64,000 bases of DNA from Paeniglutamicibacter sulfureus (GCF_039535115.1 NZ_BAAAWO010000001.1:3038001-3102000), one strand, 5' to 3'; counted from the stretch's first letter, positions 48,230 to 58,824 are shown. Notes: generated by a model from the letters alone, not told the origin. Program-made: numbers and translations.

Positions 48230-48477
48230 CGCCACCCCGTGGTCATGAAGAAACCAATCATGGCCACGCCAAATCCGATCACGATGTTCCAGCCGCCGAT
48301 GTCGGGGATCGGAAGCACGGTCTGGGAAATGTAGTAGACCATGATCCAGACCAGCCCGAGGATCATCAGGCCGAACATGACCGGTTTGTACCACTTGGGC
48401 AACGGCTTGTCATAGGTCTGGGAATGGTCGCCGTCATGTGGCTTGCGGTTTTTCCGACGTGTCTTGGATTCAGGCAT
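48226..48477 (-). CDS. crgA: Cell division protein CrgA
   Basis: An 83-aa protein. The basic N-terminus (MPESKTRRKNRK) is followed by PKWYKPVMFGLMILGLVWI and a second helix with GWNIVIGFGVAMIGFFMTTGW, ending in the family's TGWR. CrgA inhibits or coordinates Z-ring and divisome assembly in actinobacteria. ATG 48477 has AGGAG 7 bases upstream. Confidence 0.94.
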   Translation of the reverse strand: MPESKTRRKNRKPHDGDHSQTYDKPLPKWYKPVMFGLMILGLVWIMVYYISQTVLPIPDIGGWNIVIGFGVAMIGFFMTTGWR

Positions 48478-48659
48478 TGCTGCTCCTAGAGTCTTCAGGG
48501 CGCCGACACGATCCAACGAGTACGTGTCCGAACGGTAGGCTGGTCACTGTGTGTCGGCGAGGTTTTCTCCTCACCGCCACGCTTACATCCAATACTATCC
48601 GCTCAAACTGGACGTCACAGGGTTTCCCGATGCTCCAAGTGACAGTGAGGGAAGTTCGC

Positions 48660-49421
48660 ATGACACGATCCGCATTGCGGACGCGGGCCAAAGCCACGGC
48701 CGGCCAGCGACTCATGGGGATATTTGGCGAAGTCCTCATCACGCTCGGAATCGTTATGTTGCTCTTCGTCGGTTGGGAACTATGGTGGACCAACATCGAT
48801 GCCGGTCGCACGCAATCCCAGCTGACCTCGGAATTCGTCCAGGATCTGACGGACGGGGGGACCGACGCGTTGAGTGCGCCGGCAATTGCGGATAAAGATT
48901 TCGGTCCCGCGCCGATCACCGAGATCCCCGATGGGGAAACCTTCGGGATCTTCTACATCCCGAGATTCGGCAAGGACTTCGCCCAGCCGGTGACCAACGG
49001 TGTCGGAATGGATGTGCTCAACACCGTCGGCATCGGCCACTATCCCCAGACGCAGGCCCCGGGCGAGCCCGGAAACTTTGCCGTTGCCGCCCACCGCCAG
49101 ACCCATGGCCAGGTGTTCTGGAACATCGACAAGTTCCAGGACGGAGACAAGATCTATCTCCAGACGCGCAAGGGGTTCTACACCTACGAGTGGCGCGACA
49201 CCGAGATCGTTCACCCCTCGCAGAGCGAGGTGCTCCTGCCTGTTCCTAACCAGCCGGGTGTCGATCCGACGGCCTCCACGCTGACGCTGACCAGTTGCCA
49301 TCCGCCATTCACCACCCGGATGCGCATCATCGCCTATGCGGAACTGGAGTCCTGGCGTCCGGCAGATGCAGGACCCCCGCCGGAAATCGCCAACCTGGTG
49401 AAAAAGACGATGGAAAACTAG
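48660..49421 (+). CDS. Class E sortase
   Basis: A 253-aa protein with an N-terminal membrane anchor (about 18-42). The catalytic residues are His near 145 (AVAAHRQTHG), Cys near 213 (TLTSCHP) and Arg near 220 (TTRMRI). Class E sortases anchor surface proteins to peptidoglycan in high-GC Gram-positives, usually at LAxTG motifs; no substrate is seen nearby. ATG 48660 has GAGGGAAG upstream; ATG 48630 is possible. Confidence 0.93.
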   Translation: MTRSALRTRAKATAGQRLMGIFGEVLITLGIVMLLFVGWELWWTNIDAGRTQSQLTSEFVQDLTDGGTDALSAPAIADKDFGPAPITEIPDGETFGIFYIPRFGKDFAQPVTNGVGMDVLNTVGIGHYPQTQAPGEPGNFAVAAHRQTHGQVFWNIDKFQDGDKIYLQTRKGFYTYEWRDTEIVHPSQSEVLLPVPNQPGVDPTASTLTLTSCHPPFTTRMRIIAYAELESWRPADAGPPPEIANLVKKTMEN

Positions 49422-49432
49422 GAACACCACAC

Positions 49433-49600
49433 ATGTATGCATGGATCTTCTCCAAACTTCCCGGACCGCTGTGGTTCCGCGTCATCCTGGCGGCGGCGCT
49501 GATCGTGGGCGTCGTATTATTGCTCATGACATATGTCTTCCCGTGGCTGAGCCAGTACAGTCCGTGGACCGAATCAACGATTGGCCTGATGCTGCTGTGA
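49433..49600 (+). CDS. Small membrane protein between sortase and pabA
   Basis: A 55-aa protein starting MYAWIFSKLPGPLWFRV with one strong hydrophobic helix (about 17-38). The stop TGA overlaps the GTG start of the next gene. The tight spacing (12 bases after the sortase gene, 4-base overlap with pabA) supports a real gene in an operon. Its function is unknown. Confidence 0.75.
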   Translation: MYAWIFSKLPGPLWFRVILAAALIVGVVLLLMTYVFPWLSQYSPWTESTIGLMLL

Positions 49601-50247
49601 CCACCCCCAAGATCCTGGTGATCGACAACTACGACAGTTTCGTATACACCCTGGTGGGTTACCTGCAAGAGCTTGGCGCGGAAACCACGGTGATCCGGAA
49701 CGACGACCTCTCCGTGGCGGAGGTCATCGAGTTGGCCGAGGCCCGAGACGGAGTCCTGGTCTCCCCCGGCCCCGGCACCCCTGCCGAAGCCGGCGTCTGC
49801 ATCGAGGTGATCCAGTGGTGCGGTGCGCAGATGAAGCCCATGCTCGGGGTCTGCCTGGGACACCAGGCCCTGGCAGAGGCCTATGGCGGTGTGGTCACGC
49901 ACGCGCAGGAGCTCATGCACGGCAAGACATCTCCCGTTGTCCACACCGGGCACCCGATCTTTGCCCACATACCCAGCCCGTTCACTGCCACCCGTTACCA
50001 TTCGCTGGCGGCAGTGCGCGCCAGCATTCCCGATATCCTGTCGATCACCGCTGAGACGGAAAACGGCATCGTCATGGGCCTGGCGCACCGAAACGCACCC
50101 CTCTGGGGTGTGCAGTTCCATCCAGAGTCTGTCCTCACCGAGGGAGGCTACCAAATGCTGGGGAACTGGCTGGAATCTCTCGGCCTGACCGGCGCCGCGC
50201 AGCACGCATCAACGCTGAGTCCGCTGATCCGCGAAGCCGGCGTTTAA
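49597..50247 (+). CDS. pabA: Glutamine amidotransferase of anthranilate/aminodeoxychorismate synthase
   Basis: A 216-aa class I glutamine amidotransferase. The oxyanion segment reads SPGPGTP. The nucleophile Cys lies in GVCLGHQ (about 86), and His-Glu in QFHPES (about 174). It supplies ammonia to PabB or TrpE; which one cannot be told from this gene alone, since no partner is adjacent. GTG 49597 overlaps the previous stop. Confidence 0.9.
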   Translation: MTTPKILVIDNYDSFVYTLVGYLQELGAETTVIRNDDLSVAEVIELAEARDGVLVSPGPGTPAEAGVCIEVIQWCGAQMKPMLGVCLGHQALAEAYGGVVTHAQELMHGKTSPVVHTGHPIFAHIPSPFTATRYHSLAAVRASIPDILSITAETENGIVMGLAHRNAPLWGVQFHPESVLTEGGYQMLGNWLESLGLTGAAQHASTLSPLIREAGV

Positions 50248-50260
50248 GACACCTCAACAA

Positions 50261-50310
50261 AAAGGGTGCCGTGTTGCCGAAGAGAAATCTTCGGCAACAC
50301 GGCACCCTTT
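50261..50310. terminator. Very strong bidirectional terminator
   Basis: A perfect 23-bp stem (50261-50283 with 50288-50310) closed by a GAAA tetraloop, with AAA at the base giving TTT on either strand. It lies between the convergent pabA and pknB. Confidence 0.93.
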
Positions 50311-50345
50311 GTCGATTCATCCACCTTGCGGTGATCTCCGGCGGG

Positions 50346-52337
50346 CTAGGGGCTTGGCACCGGGAGTACCGGGAGCGGAAGTCCCTGGTCCTGGCCCTGC
50401 CCCTTGCCGTTTCCGTTGCCTTTGCCCTTGCTGGAGGTTTCCGTTGGCGTGGGGGTCGGCGTGGAGCCGGTGGATTCCCCCGGGGTGCTGGGAGATTTCG
50501 TGGCGGGGTCGCTCGGGGTTGGTTCCTCGGGTTTCACGGCAACCACGACGCTCACGGTGCCACCCTGCGGAGTGGGCGATCCGCTGGTGGGGAGCTGGTC
50601 GATGATCGTGCCCGGTTCAGCCGCCGCGGTGGCTTCCTCGGTGGTCGTGATTCCCAGCCCGATGTCGGGATCCTCAAGCAGCTTGGTGGCCTCGGGAACC
50701 GTGAGATTAATGAGCTGTGGAACGTTGACCATGCCCGTGGACGTGACCAAATCGATTTTGGTGCCGACCTTGACCTTCTTGCCCAGCTTCGGCTCCGTGT
50801 TCACCAGCCAGTCGGAGGGTATCGAGGGATGGTTGACACGGGAAACCATGCCGATCTCGTATCCCAGGTCCTGTAATACCTGGCGGGCACCTGCCTCGGA
50901 TTGTCCCGCCAGGCTCTCGGGCAGGACGCGGGCCTCCGGCCCCTTCGAGACCATCAGCCGCACCGTGGTGCCCTTGCGGACTTCCCTGGAAGCGGCCGGA
51001 TCGGACTCCACGACCAGGCCGGAATCGATCTTGTCGTCGAAGACCGGTTCGACCTTCGGCACCAGCTGCAGCTGCGTGAGGGTTGCTTCCGCCTTCTCTT
51101 GTGTCATTTCCCCCAGCGCGGGGATTGCGACAGGTGCGTTGCGTTCGGCCTCCGCGCGCATCCAGTTGAAGAAGAACAGTCCGGAAACCGCCAGGGCCAG
51201 GACCAGGACCAGCGAAATCGCCACGGTCCAGTTGCGCTTGGACCTGGCACGATGCTCATTGAGCTCGCGCTGCAGGTTCTGTTCCCAGATCGGCGGAGTT
51301 TCCCAGTGGTCGTCTCGACCGACCGGTTCCAGGTATCCGGTCTGGTTGACCGAGATTGCCGCGGCGCTGTCGGGGCTTGACGGGGGGAAGGCCGCTGCTG
51401 GTGCGGCAAAGGGCGCAACGGAAGCCAGGTTTCCCCCGTTCGCCTGCGACTGCGGCATGGGTGCGGTGAGTTCCTCCGGGGCCAACGCAATTCCTTGGCG
51501 GGCGTTGTTCAGTGCCGCGGCAAACCCCGTGGCGTCCGCGTAACGGTCCTCACGGTCCTTGGCCAGGGCCTTGAGCACCACGGCGTCAAAGATGGGGTCC
51601 AGGTCCTGCACCAGCGTGCTGGGGGCCGGGGCATACTCGCCCACGTGCTGATAGGCAACCGCGACCGGCGAATCCCCCGTGAAGGGTGGCCGTCCGGTGA
51701 ACATTTCATAGAGCAGGCAACCGGTGGAATACAAATCGGTGCGGGCGTCGACGGCCTCCCCGCGGGCCTGCTCGGGTGACAGGTACTGGGCGGTCCCCAC
51801 CACGGTCTGTGTCTGGGTCATGGTGCTGGAAGAATCTGCCAAGGCCCGGGCAATGCCGAAGTCCATGACCTTCAAGTCGTCCCGTTCTGTGACCATGATG
51901 TTTGCCGGCTTGATGTCACGGTGCACGATTCCCATGGAATGGGAGTGCGACAAAGCCTCGAGCACGCCCAGGACGTACTTGATGGCCAGCTCGGTGGTCA
52001 TTTCCCCGGACTTGATGAGGTCCCGCAGGGTGCGTCCGCGGACGTACTCCATCACGATGAAGGGCAGTTCAACGGTTGAACCGGAAAATTCCTGCTTTTC
52101 CTCTCCAGTGTCGAAGACGGAAACGATGTTGGGGTGATTCAGGCCTGCCACGGCCTTGGCTTCGCGCCGAAAGCGCGCCTGGACCATGGGATCGCGCGCC
52201 ATTTCGGCCCGGAGCAGCTTGATGGCGACCTTGCGCCCCAAGATCTGGTCAACACCCAGGTGAACGTCGGCCATGCCGCCGCGTCCAATGAGCTCCCTTA
52301 CGACATAGCGGCCGTTGAGAATTCGTTCCTCGGTCAC
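50346..52337 (-). CDS. pknB: Ser/Thr protein kinase PknB with PASTA domains
   Basis: A 663-aa receptor kinase. The kinase domain (about 11-275) has GRGGMADVH, VAIKLLRAE, VHRDIKPANIM, VMDFGIARAL and SPEQARGE. One membrane helix follows (about 374-396), then three extracellular PASTA repeats (about 400-605) and a Ser/Thr/Pro-rich tail. PASTA repeats sense muropeptides or lipid II. In mycobacteria PknB phosphorylates MviN and PBP-related targets. It is the last gene of the fhaA-to-pknB operon. Confidence 0.97.
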   Translation of the reverse strand: MTEERILNGRYVVRELIGRGGMADVHLGVDQILGRKVAIKLLRAEMARDPMVQARFRREAKAVAGLNHPNIVSVFDTGEEKQEFSGSTVELPFIVMEYVRGRTLRDLIKSGEMTTELAIKYVLGVLEALSHSHSMGIVHRDIKPANIMVTERDDLKVMDFGIARALADSSSTMTQTQTVVGTAQYLSPEQARGEAVDARTDLYSTGCLLYEMFTGRPPFTGDSPVAVAYQHVGEYAPAPSTLVQDLDPIFDAVVLKALAKDREDRYADATGFAAALNNARQGIALAPEELTAPMPQSQANGGNLASVAPFAAPAAAFPPSSPDSAAAISVNQTGYLEPVGRDDHWETPPIWEQNLQRELNEHRARSKRNWTVAISLVLVLALAVSGLFFFNWMRAEAERNAPVAIPALGEMTQEKAEATLTQLQLVPKVEPVFDDKIDSGLVVESDPAASREVRKGTTVRLMVSKGPEARVLPESLAGQSEAGARQVLQDLGYEIGMVSRVNHPSIPSDWLVNTEPKLGKKVKVGTKIDLVTSTGMVNVPQLINLTVPEATKLLEDPDIGLGITTTEEATAAAEPGTIIDQLPTSGSPTPQGGTVSVVVAVKPEEPTPSDPATKSPSTPGESTGSTPTPTPTETSSKGKGNGNGKGQGQDQGLPLPVLPVPSP

Positions 52338-52354
52338 TGTTATAACACCATCAT

Positions 52355-54079
52355 CTAGTTGGTTGCCCCGGGCAGGCCCGGGGAAGAGGCGGTGCGGCTG
52401 GCCTCTGCGGCCGGCGACGAGGTGGAGGTTTCACTGGTCTCGACGTCCGCCGAAGGACTTGTCTGAGTTTCGCTGGGGGTTTCTGACGGAGTAGGCGTCG
52501 GGGTGGGCGTGGGCTCCGCGGGGCCAAGCGACAGGATGTAGGTGATGGTTGTGCCAGGCTCGACCTTCACTCCAACGCGTGGGCTCTGGTCGATCACGGT
52601 GCCGGCCACCAAGTTGCTTTCCTGGGCTTCGCCTTCGTTCGGCGTCAAGCCCAATTCACGCAAGGCCGCCGCCGCCTGTTCGCCATCCATGCTGAAGAGG
52701 TTGGGCACGGCCACGGTGGTGACCGGGGGTGGAGTCGAACGCGTCGGCGTGGGGGTAGGCGTAGGCGACGGGGTCTCGGAAGGTGTCTCCGAGGTCGCCT
52801 CGCTGCTGGTTGTGCTTGATTCGGCAGTGATGCTGGTGCTGGGACTCTGGCTGGTTTCCGGATCGTTGGAGCCGGTCAGCAGGGGCAGCAACCAGGCACC
52901 GAGGACAGCAAGGAGAACCAGGACGATCAACGCAATCAACGGAATGGTCCAGGGGTTGCGGTTCTTCTTTTCCGGGGTCCGACGGTCAGCAAGGTCCTGA
53001 TCGTAGTTGCCGGCGGATTCCTCTTCCCATTGCTGCGAGGCGCCGATGAAGGAATCGGCATCACGGCTTCCAGATCCCTCTACAGGGACCTGCGGCAGGG
53101 CGTTGGTGATGGGGGCGGGGGCCGCCACTGTCGGGTCGACAGGGGGCAGAGCAACGGTTTCGTTCCCGCGGGTCACCGGGGCGTGGTTGATGGCCTGGGT
53201 GGCGGCATCCGATCCCGAAAAGAGCAGCATTCCGGGCACGGCAAGTGTTGCCGTCTCCGGGTTGCCGGCGCGGATGGCGTCTGCGGCCACGGCCAGCGAA
53301 TCTGCATCGGCCGGCCGGTCTGCCGGGTCCTTGGCAAGCATCGACATCACCAGCGAACGGACCGGCACAGGGATGTTCTCCGGCAACGGCGGCGGCGTGT
53401 CATTGACCTGGGCCAAGGCGATCGCGATCTGGGACTCGCCGGTGAACGGGCGACGCCCGGCCAAAAGCTCGTAGCCGATCACTCCCAGCGCGTAGATGTC
53501 CGAGCTGCCGGTGGCCTGCTGGCCCGTGGCCTGTTCCGGGGCAAGATACTGGGCCGTTCCCATGACCTGCCCGGTTGCCGTGAGCGGAACCTGGTCGGCG
53601 ATGCGGGCAATGCCGAAGTCGGTGATCTTCACGCGGCCGTCGGGAAGCATCAACAGGTTTCCGGGCTTGACGTCGCGGTGCACCAGGCCTTGCACGTGTG
53701 CAGCGGCAAGTGCCTTGGCTGTCTGCGAAATGATCGACAGGGTGCGGTCGGGCGAGAGCACCCGTTCGCGCTCGATGATGGTGGACAGCGGCTGTCCGGG
53801 CACCAGTTCCATGACCAGGTAGGCGGATCCCTCTTCCTCGCCGTAGTCAAAAACGCTGGCTATGCCATTGTGGTTCAGCAGGGCGGTGTGACGGGCCTCG
53901 ACCCGGAAACGCTGGAGGAAGCCGGGATCGCCGGTGTATTCCTCCTTCAGGATCTTGATCGCCACCAGGCGGCCAAGGACCTGATCCCTGGCCCTCCACA
54001 CCTCACCCATGCCACCAATGGCAATACGGTCGGTCAACTTGTATCGACCGCCCAGGGTGATACCGGAAATTGGCCTCAC
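52355..54079 (-). CDS. pknA: Ser/Thr protein kinase PknA-like, with one PASTA domain
   Basis: A 574-aa receptor kinase. The kinase domain has [31 protein letters not shown] and [11 protein letters not shown] membrane helix lies at about 373-398, followed by a Ser/Thr-rich spacer, one PASTA unit (about 455-520, [20 protein letters not shown]) and a Ser/Thr-rich tail. M. tuberculosis PknA lacks a PASTA domain, so the extracellular part differs. It overlaps pbpA by 4 bases. Confidence 0.94.
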   Translation of the reverse strand: MRPISGITLGGRYKLTDRIAIGGMGEVWRARDQVLGRLVAIKILKEEYTGDPGFLQRFRVEARHTALLNHNGIASVFDYGEEEGSAYLVMELVPGQPLSTIIERERVLSPDRTLSIISQTAKALAAAHVQGLVHRDVKPGNLLMLPDGRVKITDFGIARIADQVPLTATGQVMGTAQYLAPEQATGQQATGSSDIYALGVIGYELLAGRRPFTGESQIAIALAQVNDTPPPLPENIPVPVRSLVMSMLAKDPADRPADADSLAVAADAIRAGNPETATLAVPGMLLFSGSDAATQAINHAPVTRGNETVALPPVDPTVAAPAPITNALPQVPVEGSGSRDADSFIGASQQWEEESAGNYDQDLADRRTPEKKNRNPWTIPLIALIVLVLLAVLGAWLLPLLTGSNDPETSQSPSTSITAESSTTSSEATSETPSETPSPTPTPTPTRSTPPPVTTVAVPNLFSMDGEQAAAALRELGLTPNEGEAQESNLVAGTVIDQSPRVGVKVEPGTTITYILSLGPAEPTPTPTPTPSETPSETQTSPSADVETSETSTSSPAAEASRTASSPGLPGATN

Positions 54080-55518
54080 TGGTTGAACACCGCCTCTAGA
54101 ATCTTCTTCAGGTTGGGACTGGTCAACGAGGAACCAGTCTTGAAATCAATCTTTTCAAACACAATCGTCACGGCGACCTGGGGGTCGTCCGCCGGGGCGA
54201 ACCCGGTGATCCAGGAGTTCACCTTGTTGTCCTTGAGCACCGAGGTGCCGGTCTTCGCGGCAATATCCAGACCCGGTACCTGCGCCCGGACAGCGGTGCC
54301 CTTCTTGACGGGGCCGCGCATCATGTCGGTCACCTGGTCGGCGATCTCCTTGCTGGTCGCGGTGCTGAATTCCTTGGGCTCGTTTTCCGCCAGCACCCGC
54401 AGGTCCGGGGCGATGACCTGCTTGACCAGGTTCGGCTGCATGATCACCCCGTCGTTTGCAATGCCCATGGCAGCCATGTTCATTTGCAGTGCCGTGGCCT
54501 TCACATCGAATTCGCCGATGACCGACTGGCCAAGTTGCGCCGGGTTCAACTCGGCAGGGAAAACGCTGGGTACCACGCGCATGGGGATCTCCAGCTGTTG
54601 GCCGAAACCAAAGCGCTCGGTGACATCCTCAAATGGCTCCCTGCCCAGTTTCTCGCTGATGCCGACGAACGGGGTGTTGCAACTTTGCGCCACGATGTCG
54701 GCGAAAGTCGCCTCCGGAATCGCCGCGCAATTGCCGCCGAAGAAGTTGTTCAAGGGCGTTCTTGTTCCTGGGAGGGTCACGCTCGAGGGGTTTTTCAGGA
54801 CCGTGTCTGCCTTGTACTCCCCCGATTCAAGGGCCGCGACCATGTCGAAGATCTTGAAGGTGGATCCCGGGGCCGTGAGGTTCCCAATGGCCGGGTTGCG
54901 GTACGGGCTCAGGCCCGGAACCGTCAGAAGTTCCTTCATGTTCGCGGCGGCCTGGCCGGAGCTGTGCACCGCCAGCTTGTTGGTGTCATAACTGGGCTTG
55001 GACGCCATGGCCAGAATGTTCCCGGTCTTGGGCTCCGACACAATGATGGTTCCGAGGGTTCCGTCGGGGATCAGGTCGTAGACGAACTCCTGCAGCTCTC
55101 CGTCGATGGTGAGCTCGACCGAGGCGCCCTCGGTTGCCTTGCCCGAGAAGAGGTTGATCATGCGGTCAAAGAACTGGTCCTGGCTTTGGCCGGTCAATTC
55201 CTCGTTCATCACCGATTCGAGTTGCGTTGAACCATTGGCCAGCGAATAGAAGCCGGTCAGGTGGGAATAAAGTTCCGGATCGGTGTAGACGCGCTGGTAT
55301 TTGAACTGCCCTTCGGAGGGTTCGGACTCGGCAATGGGCTTGCCGTCAACCAGGATGGCGCCGCGCGGAAGGTCGAATTCACTGAAGAGCTGGCGCTTGT
55401 TCAGCGCATTGTCGTTGAGGTCCTCCGATGCCAGGAACTGGACGTAGCTCAGCGCGCCGAGGCACAGCACGAACAGCAGCATGACGGCGATCCAGGTGTT
55501 GCGGATGGCTTGGTTCAT
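54076..55518 (-). CDS. pbpA: Penicillin-binding protein (class B, PbpA-type transpeptidase)
   Basis: A 480-aa membrane-anchored transpeptidase with an N-terminal helix (about 8-28). The catalytic motifs are STFK near 217, SCN near 275 and KTGTS near 420. It crosslinks peptidoglycan together with the adjacent SEDS protein. It overlaps rodA by 4 bases and pknA by 4 bases, indicating translational coupling. Confidence 0.96.
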   Translation of the reverse strand: MNQAIRNTWIAVMLLFVLCLGALSYVQFLASEDLNDNALNKRQLFSEFDLPRGAILVDGKPIAESEPSEGQFKYQRVYTDPELYSHLTGFYSLANGSTQLESVMNEELTGQSQDQFFDRMINLFSGKATEGASVELTIDGELQEFVYDLIPDGTLGTIIVSEPKTGNILAMASKPSYDTNKLAVHSSGQAAANMKELLTVPGLSPYRNPAIGNLTAPGSTFKIFDMVAALESGEYKADTVLKNPSSVTLPGTRTPLNNFFGGNCAAIPEATFADIVAQSCNTPFVGISEKLGREPFEDVTERFGFGQQLEIPMRVVPSVFPAELNPAQLGQSVIGEFDVKATALQMNMAAMGIANDGVIMQPNLVKQVIAPDLRVLAENEPKEFSTATSKEIADQVTDMMRGPVKKGTAVRAQVPGLDIAAKTGTSVLKDNKVNSWITGFAPADDPQVAVTIVFEKIDFKTGSSLTSPNLKKILEAVFNQ

Positions 55519-56921
55519 CGCTGGGACTCCTTTCGCGGCCAGAGCAGGCCCGGGGAACGACGCGGCGCCTTGGTGGCCACCTCTGCCGTGGCCGAGACCC
55601 CGGAAAGCATGGGGCGGCGGGAATTATGCGAAATCAACAACAGCAAAGCGACAATGATCCAGTTCGAGAGCAGGGACGAGCCGCCGGCGGCCATGAACGG
55701 CGTGGTGAGCCCCGTGAGCGGGATCAGGCGCGTGACTCCGCCAATGACCACGAAGCACTGCAACCCAATGGTGAAGGAAAGCCCCGTGGCCAGCAGCTTG
55801 CCGAAGGTGTCTCGCGATCCGAGGGCAGCACGCATGCCGCGGCTCACCAGGATCAGGTAGAGCAGGACGATGGCGGTCAGGCCGATGAGCCCAAGTTCTT
55901 CGCCCAGCGAGGCGACGATCATGTCGCTGTTGGCCAGGGGAACCATATACGGGGTGCCGTTGCCCAGGCCGGTGCCCATCAGTCCCCCGTTCGCGAGCCC
56001 AAAGAGGCCCTCGACGATCTGCCGGCTGCCGCCGCTGGCGTGGTAGATGTCGGGATCGAAGGCGTTGAGCCAGCCATCGATGCGCCGGGTCACGTGACTC
56101 ATGGTCAGGTAGGCAAATGTTCCGCCGCCGACCAACATCATTGTTCCGATGACGATCCAGCTCACGCGGGCGGTGGCGACGTAGATCATCACCATGAAAA
56201 GACCGAAGAAGAGTATGGAGGAGCCGAGGTCGCGCTGGACGACCAACACCCCGATGCTTACCAGCCACGCCACGACCATGGGGCCGAGGTCCCGAGACCG
56301 GGGCAGCTGCAGTGGACCGATTTTTCGGCCCGCCAGAAGGATCAGTTCCCGGTTCGAGGACAAATAACCGGCGAAGAATATGGCCAGCGTGATCTTGGCC
56401 AGTTCGCCGGGCTGGAAGGACAGGCCGAAGAAATGCACCCAGATCCGGGCGCCGTTAAGCACCACGCCGACCCCCGGGATCAAGGGCAGCAGCAACAACA
56501 GGACTGAGACCGCCAGGGCGATGTAGGTGAAGCGACGCAGCACCCGGTGGTCGCGGATGGCCCATAAGGTCACACAGGCCACGGCCATCGCCACCCCGGT
56601 CCAGAGGATCTGGCGGAATGCCTGGTCATCGTTGCGGGCCAGGTCGATCCGGTGGATCATGGCCAGGCCAATGCCATTGAGGGCAACAGTCACAGGAAGT
56701 ATTACCGGATCGGCATATTTTGCCCAGATGCGCAGGAACACGTGGAAAACCATGGCAAGCCCGGCGAGGACCAGGCCCTGTGAGATGAATTCCTGGCTAA
56801 GCCCGGCATCACTGTTGATGCCCACCATATAGTAGGCACCCATGGCTACACCGAGGGCCAGCAGCAGCAGCAGCAATTCCATGTTGCGCCGGGGGACGGG
56901 CGCGGTTTCCAGCTCGCTCAC
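55515..56921 (-). CDS. rodA: SEDS family peptidoglycan glycosyltransferase RodA/FtsW type
   Basis: A 468-aa membrane protein with about 12 hydrophobic segments and the SEDS blocks GARIWVHFFGLSFQPGEL, VQRDLGSSILFFGLF and GGVTRLIPLTGLTTPFMA. It polymerises lipid II with PbpA. Position in the pknB operon points to RodA rather than FtsW. Confidence 0.95.
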   Translation of the reverse strand: MSELETAPVPRRNMELLLLLLALGVAMGAYYMVGINSDAGLSQEFISQGLVLAGLAMVFHVFLRIWAKYADPVILPVTVALNGIGLAMIHRIDLARNDDQAFRQILWTGVAMAVACVTLWAIRDHRVLRRFTYIALAVSVLLLLLPLIPGVGVVLNGARIWVHFFGLSFQPGELAKITLAIFFAGYLSSNRELILLAGRKIGPLQLPRSRDLGPMVVAWLVSIGVLVVQRDLGSSILFFGLFMVMIYVATARVSWIVIGTMMLVGGGTFAYLTMSHVTRRIDGWLNAFDPDIYHASGGSRQIVEGLFGLANGGLMGTGLGNGTPYMVPLANSDMIVASLGEELGLIGLTAIVLLYLILVSRGMRAALGSRDTFGKLLATGLSFTIGLQCFVVIGGVTRLIPLTGLTTPFMAAGGSSLLSNWIIVALLLLISHNSRRPMLSGVSATAEVATKAPRRSPGLLWPRKESQR

Positions 56922-58339
56922 GGTCTGATCTCCTGACAGTAAGGGGGCAGGATCGGAAGGGTGCCGGCCTCACCCGGGTTTTCCGGAACGACCACCGGGC
57001 AGCGTTGCTTGGCCGTCACCAGCAGCTCCCCGACAATTGTCTGGGCATGTGCCAGGTCCCGTGCCGGGAGTGCCGAATCAATGCGCTGTTGCGTGTACTC
57101 GGGAAGGGAATCAAGGGGAATCTCGGTGACAGTGTCAACATGCGAGAGTTTCAGTGGACCCAGGTCCTGTGAAACGCCCTTGAAGATTGCCACGCGCCCA
57201 TCCTGGTTGCCCACGAAATACTGGGTCTGCGTCCACAGGTACCCCCAGACGCATACCGCGGCCAGGATCAAGGCCATGAGTGCCAGGAACGTGGGCACAA
57301 GCCAGCGCCGGGGTCTGCGGTCCAGCGCCGCGAAATCCTCTTGTTCGGCGGACGCCTGGCCGGCCGGAGTCTTGTGTGTGAGGATCGCCGCTGCACGTTT
57401 TTCGCCAGAGCGCTGAGTGACGACGGGAATCTTGCCGGTTTGTGTGGCGAGCTCGGCCGCGCCAACCAAGAGGTGGGGGCGCTTGGCCATTTCGTGGCGG
57501 ATCAGTGCCGCACTGGCTTCCAGGTCGCCCTCGGCAGCGATGTTCAGCTGCCCGGTGTCCGGGGCCGGATCGTCGGCCGGGGCAATGTCCGTGGCGGGCA
57601 CTGGCTCTTCGGCGCCGCTGTCCTCGACGACCTCGAAGACCACGATGGTCACGTTGTCTGGCGACCCGTGGGCAAGCGTGGTTTCAACGAGATCCTCGAC
57701 GGTTTCGTCGAGGGAAGCGGTGCCGCGCATGATGCGTTCGGTGATGGAATCGGGCACGACGGCGTTCAGGCCGTCCGAGCACAGCATCCAGCGCTCCCCG
57801 GCCTCGACCGGGTACTGGCTGACATCGAGTTCCGGACTGGCGTCCGAATCGCCCAGGACCCGAAGCAGCACGTTCTTGTGGGGGTGCAGTTCGGCTTCCT
57901 CGGGTCGCAGGCGGCCCTCGTCGACCAGGCGCTGGACGAACGTATGGTCGTGGCTGATCTGCTCGAAGACGCCGTTCTTCAGGCGGTATGCCCGCGAGTC
58001 GCCGATGTGCGCGAATTGCAGTACGTCGCCGGTCAGTAGCATGGCAGTGACCGTGGTGCCCATTCCCGACAGCTTGGGGTTGGCGTTCACGAGTTCGTTC
58101 AGGACCAGATTTGCAGCCTGGATTTCATCGGGCAGCACCGTTTCGGCATCGGGGGTGTCGGGGACATCCAGGTGGACGAGGTCCAGGACGGTGGATGCAC
58201 TGGCGACATCGCCGCCCACGTGTCCGCCCATGCCGTCGGCAACCACGGCCAGATAGCGTCCCACATAGGCGGAGTCGTCATTCTTGGACCGCACCTTGCC
58301 AACATCGCTTCGCGCCGCAAATTTCAGCATCAACGCCAT
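56918..58339 (-). CDS. pstP: PP2C-type protein phosphatase PstP
   Basis: A 473-aa protein. The PP2C domain (about 1-240) has GKVRSKNDDSAY, VADGMGGHVGGD, GDSRAYR and SDGL with the metal-binding aspartates. A linker and one membrane helix (about 353-373) follow, then an extracellular tail of about 100 residues. It dephosphorylates PknA/PknB and their substrates. It overlaps rodA by 4 bases. Confidence 0.96.
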   Translation of the reverse strand: MALMLKFAARSDVGKVRSKNDDSAYVGRYLAVVADGMGGHVGGDVASASTVLDLVHLDVPDTPDAETVLPDEIQAANLVLNELVNANPKLSGMGTTVTAMLLTGDVLQFAHIGDSRAYRLKNGVFEQISHDHTFVQRLVDEGRLRPEEAELHPHKNVLLRVLGDSDASPELDVSQYPVEAGERWMLCSDGLNAVVPDSITERIMRGTASLDETVEDLVETTLAHGSPDNVTIVVFEVVEDSGAEEPVPATDIAPADDPAPDTGQLNIAAEGDLEASAALIRHEMAKRPHLLVGAAELATQTGKIPVVTQRSGEKRAAAILTHKTPAGQASAEQEDFAALDRRPRRWLVPTFLALMALILAAVCVWGYLWTQTQYFVGNQDGRVAIFKGVSQDLGPLKLSHVDTVTEIPLDSLPEYTQQRIDSALPARDLAHAQTIVGELLVTAKQRCPVVVPENPGEAGTLPILPPYCQEIRP

Positions 58340-58341
58340 GT

Positions 58342-58824
58342 CTAGGGCCTCAACTCCATGACCGTCTTGCCGATCCGGATCTTCTGGCCAAGTTCAACCG
58401 GCTGGGCGCGGGTGAGCTGGGCCTCGCCCAGGAACGTTCCGTTGGTCGAACCCAAATCTTCGATGAACCACCGGGTCCCCTGGGGGAACAGGCGTGCGTG
58501 GCGGCCGGAGGCATAGTCGTCTTCCAGCACGATGGTTGCTTCTTGGGCGCGACCCAGCAGGATCGGGCTGGCCGTGAGCTGGTGCTGAAGGCCCGTAAGG
58601 GGTCCCTCGAGGATGGACAAGGTCTTGGCCTGCTGCTTGGCGGGGACCTCCGGTGGCGGTGCCAACGAGGGGTCCTTGCGGATCTGCCGGGACGACGGGC
58701 TGCCGACGCCTGCCCTTCCGCCAATGGCAAGGTCGCGGCGAAGCGCGCCGACGATGCTCAAGACCAGCAGCCAGAGCAATATGAGAAATCCGAGCCGCAG
58801 CACGGTGAACACTAGGTCGTTCAC
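58342..58824 (-). CDS. fhaB: FHA-domain protein FhaB
   Basis: A 160-aa protein. An N-terminal membrane helix (about 5-27) is followed by an FHA domain (about 75-150) with LGRAQEATIVLEDDYASGRH and DLGSTNGTFL. FhaB (FipA partner in mycobacteria) reads phospho-threonine marks from the operon's kinases. It overlaps fhaA by 4 bases and precedes pstP by 2 bases. Confidence 0.95.
   Translation of the reverse strand: MNDLVFTVLRLGFLILLWLLVLSIVGALRRDLAIGGRAGVGSPSSRQIRKDPSLAPPPEVPAKQQAKTLSILEGPLTGLQHQLTASPILLGRAQEATIVLEDDYASGRHARLFPQGTRWFIEDLGSTNGTFLGEAQLTRAQPVELGQKIRIGKTVMELRP

Noticed and set aside
53030..54991. A 653-residue plus-strand open frame across pknA and pbpA
   Set aside because: It is a shadow of two conserved minus-strand genes and has no ribosome site.
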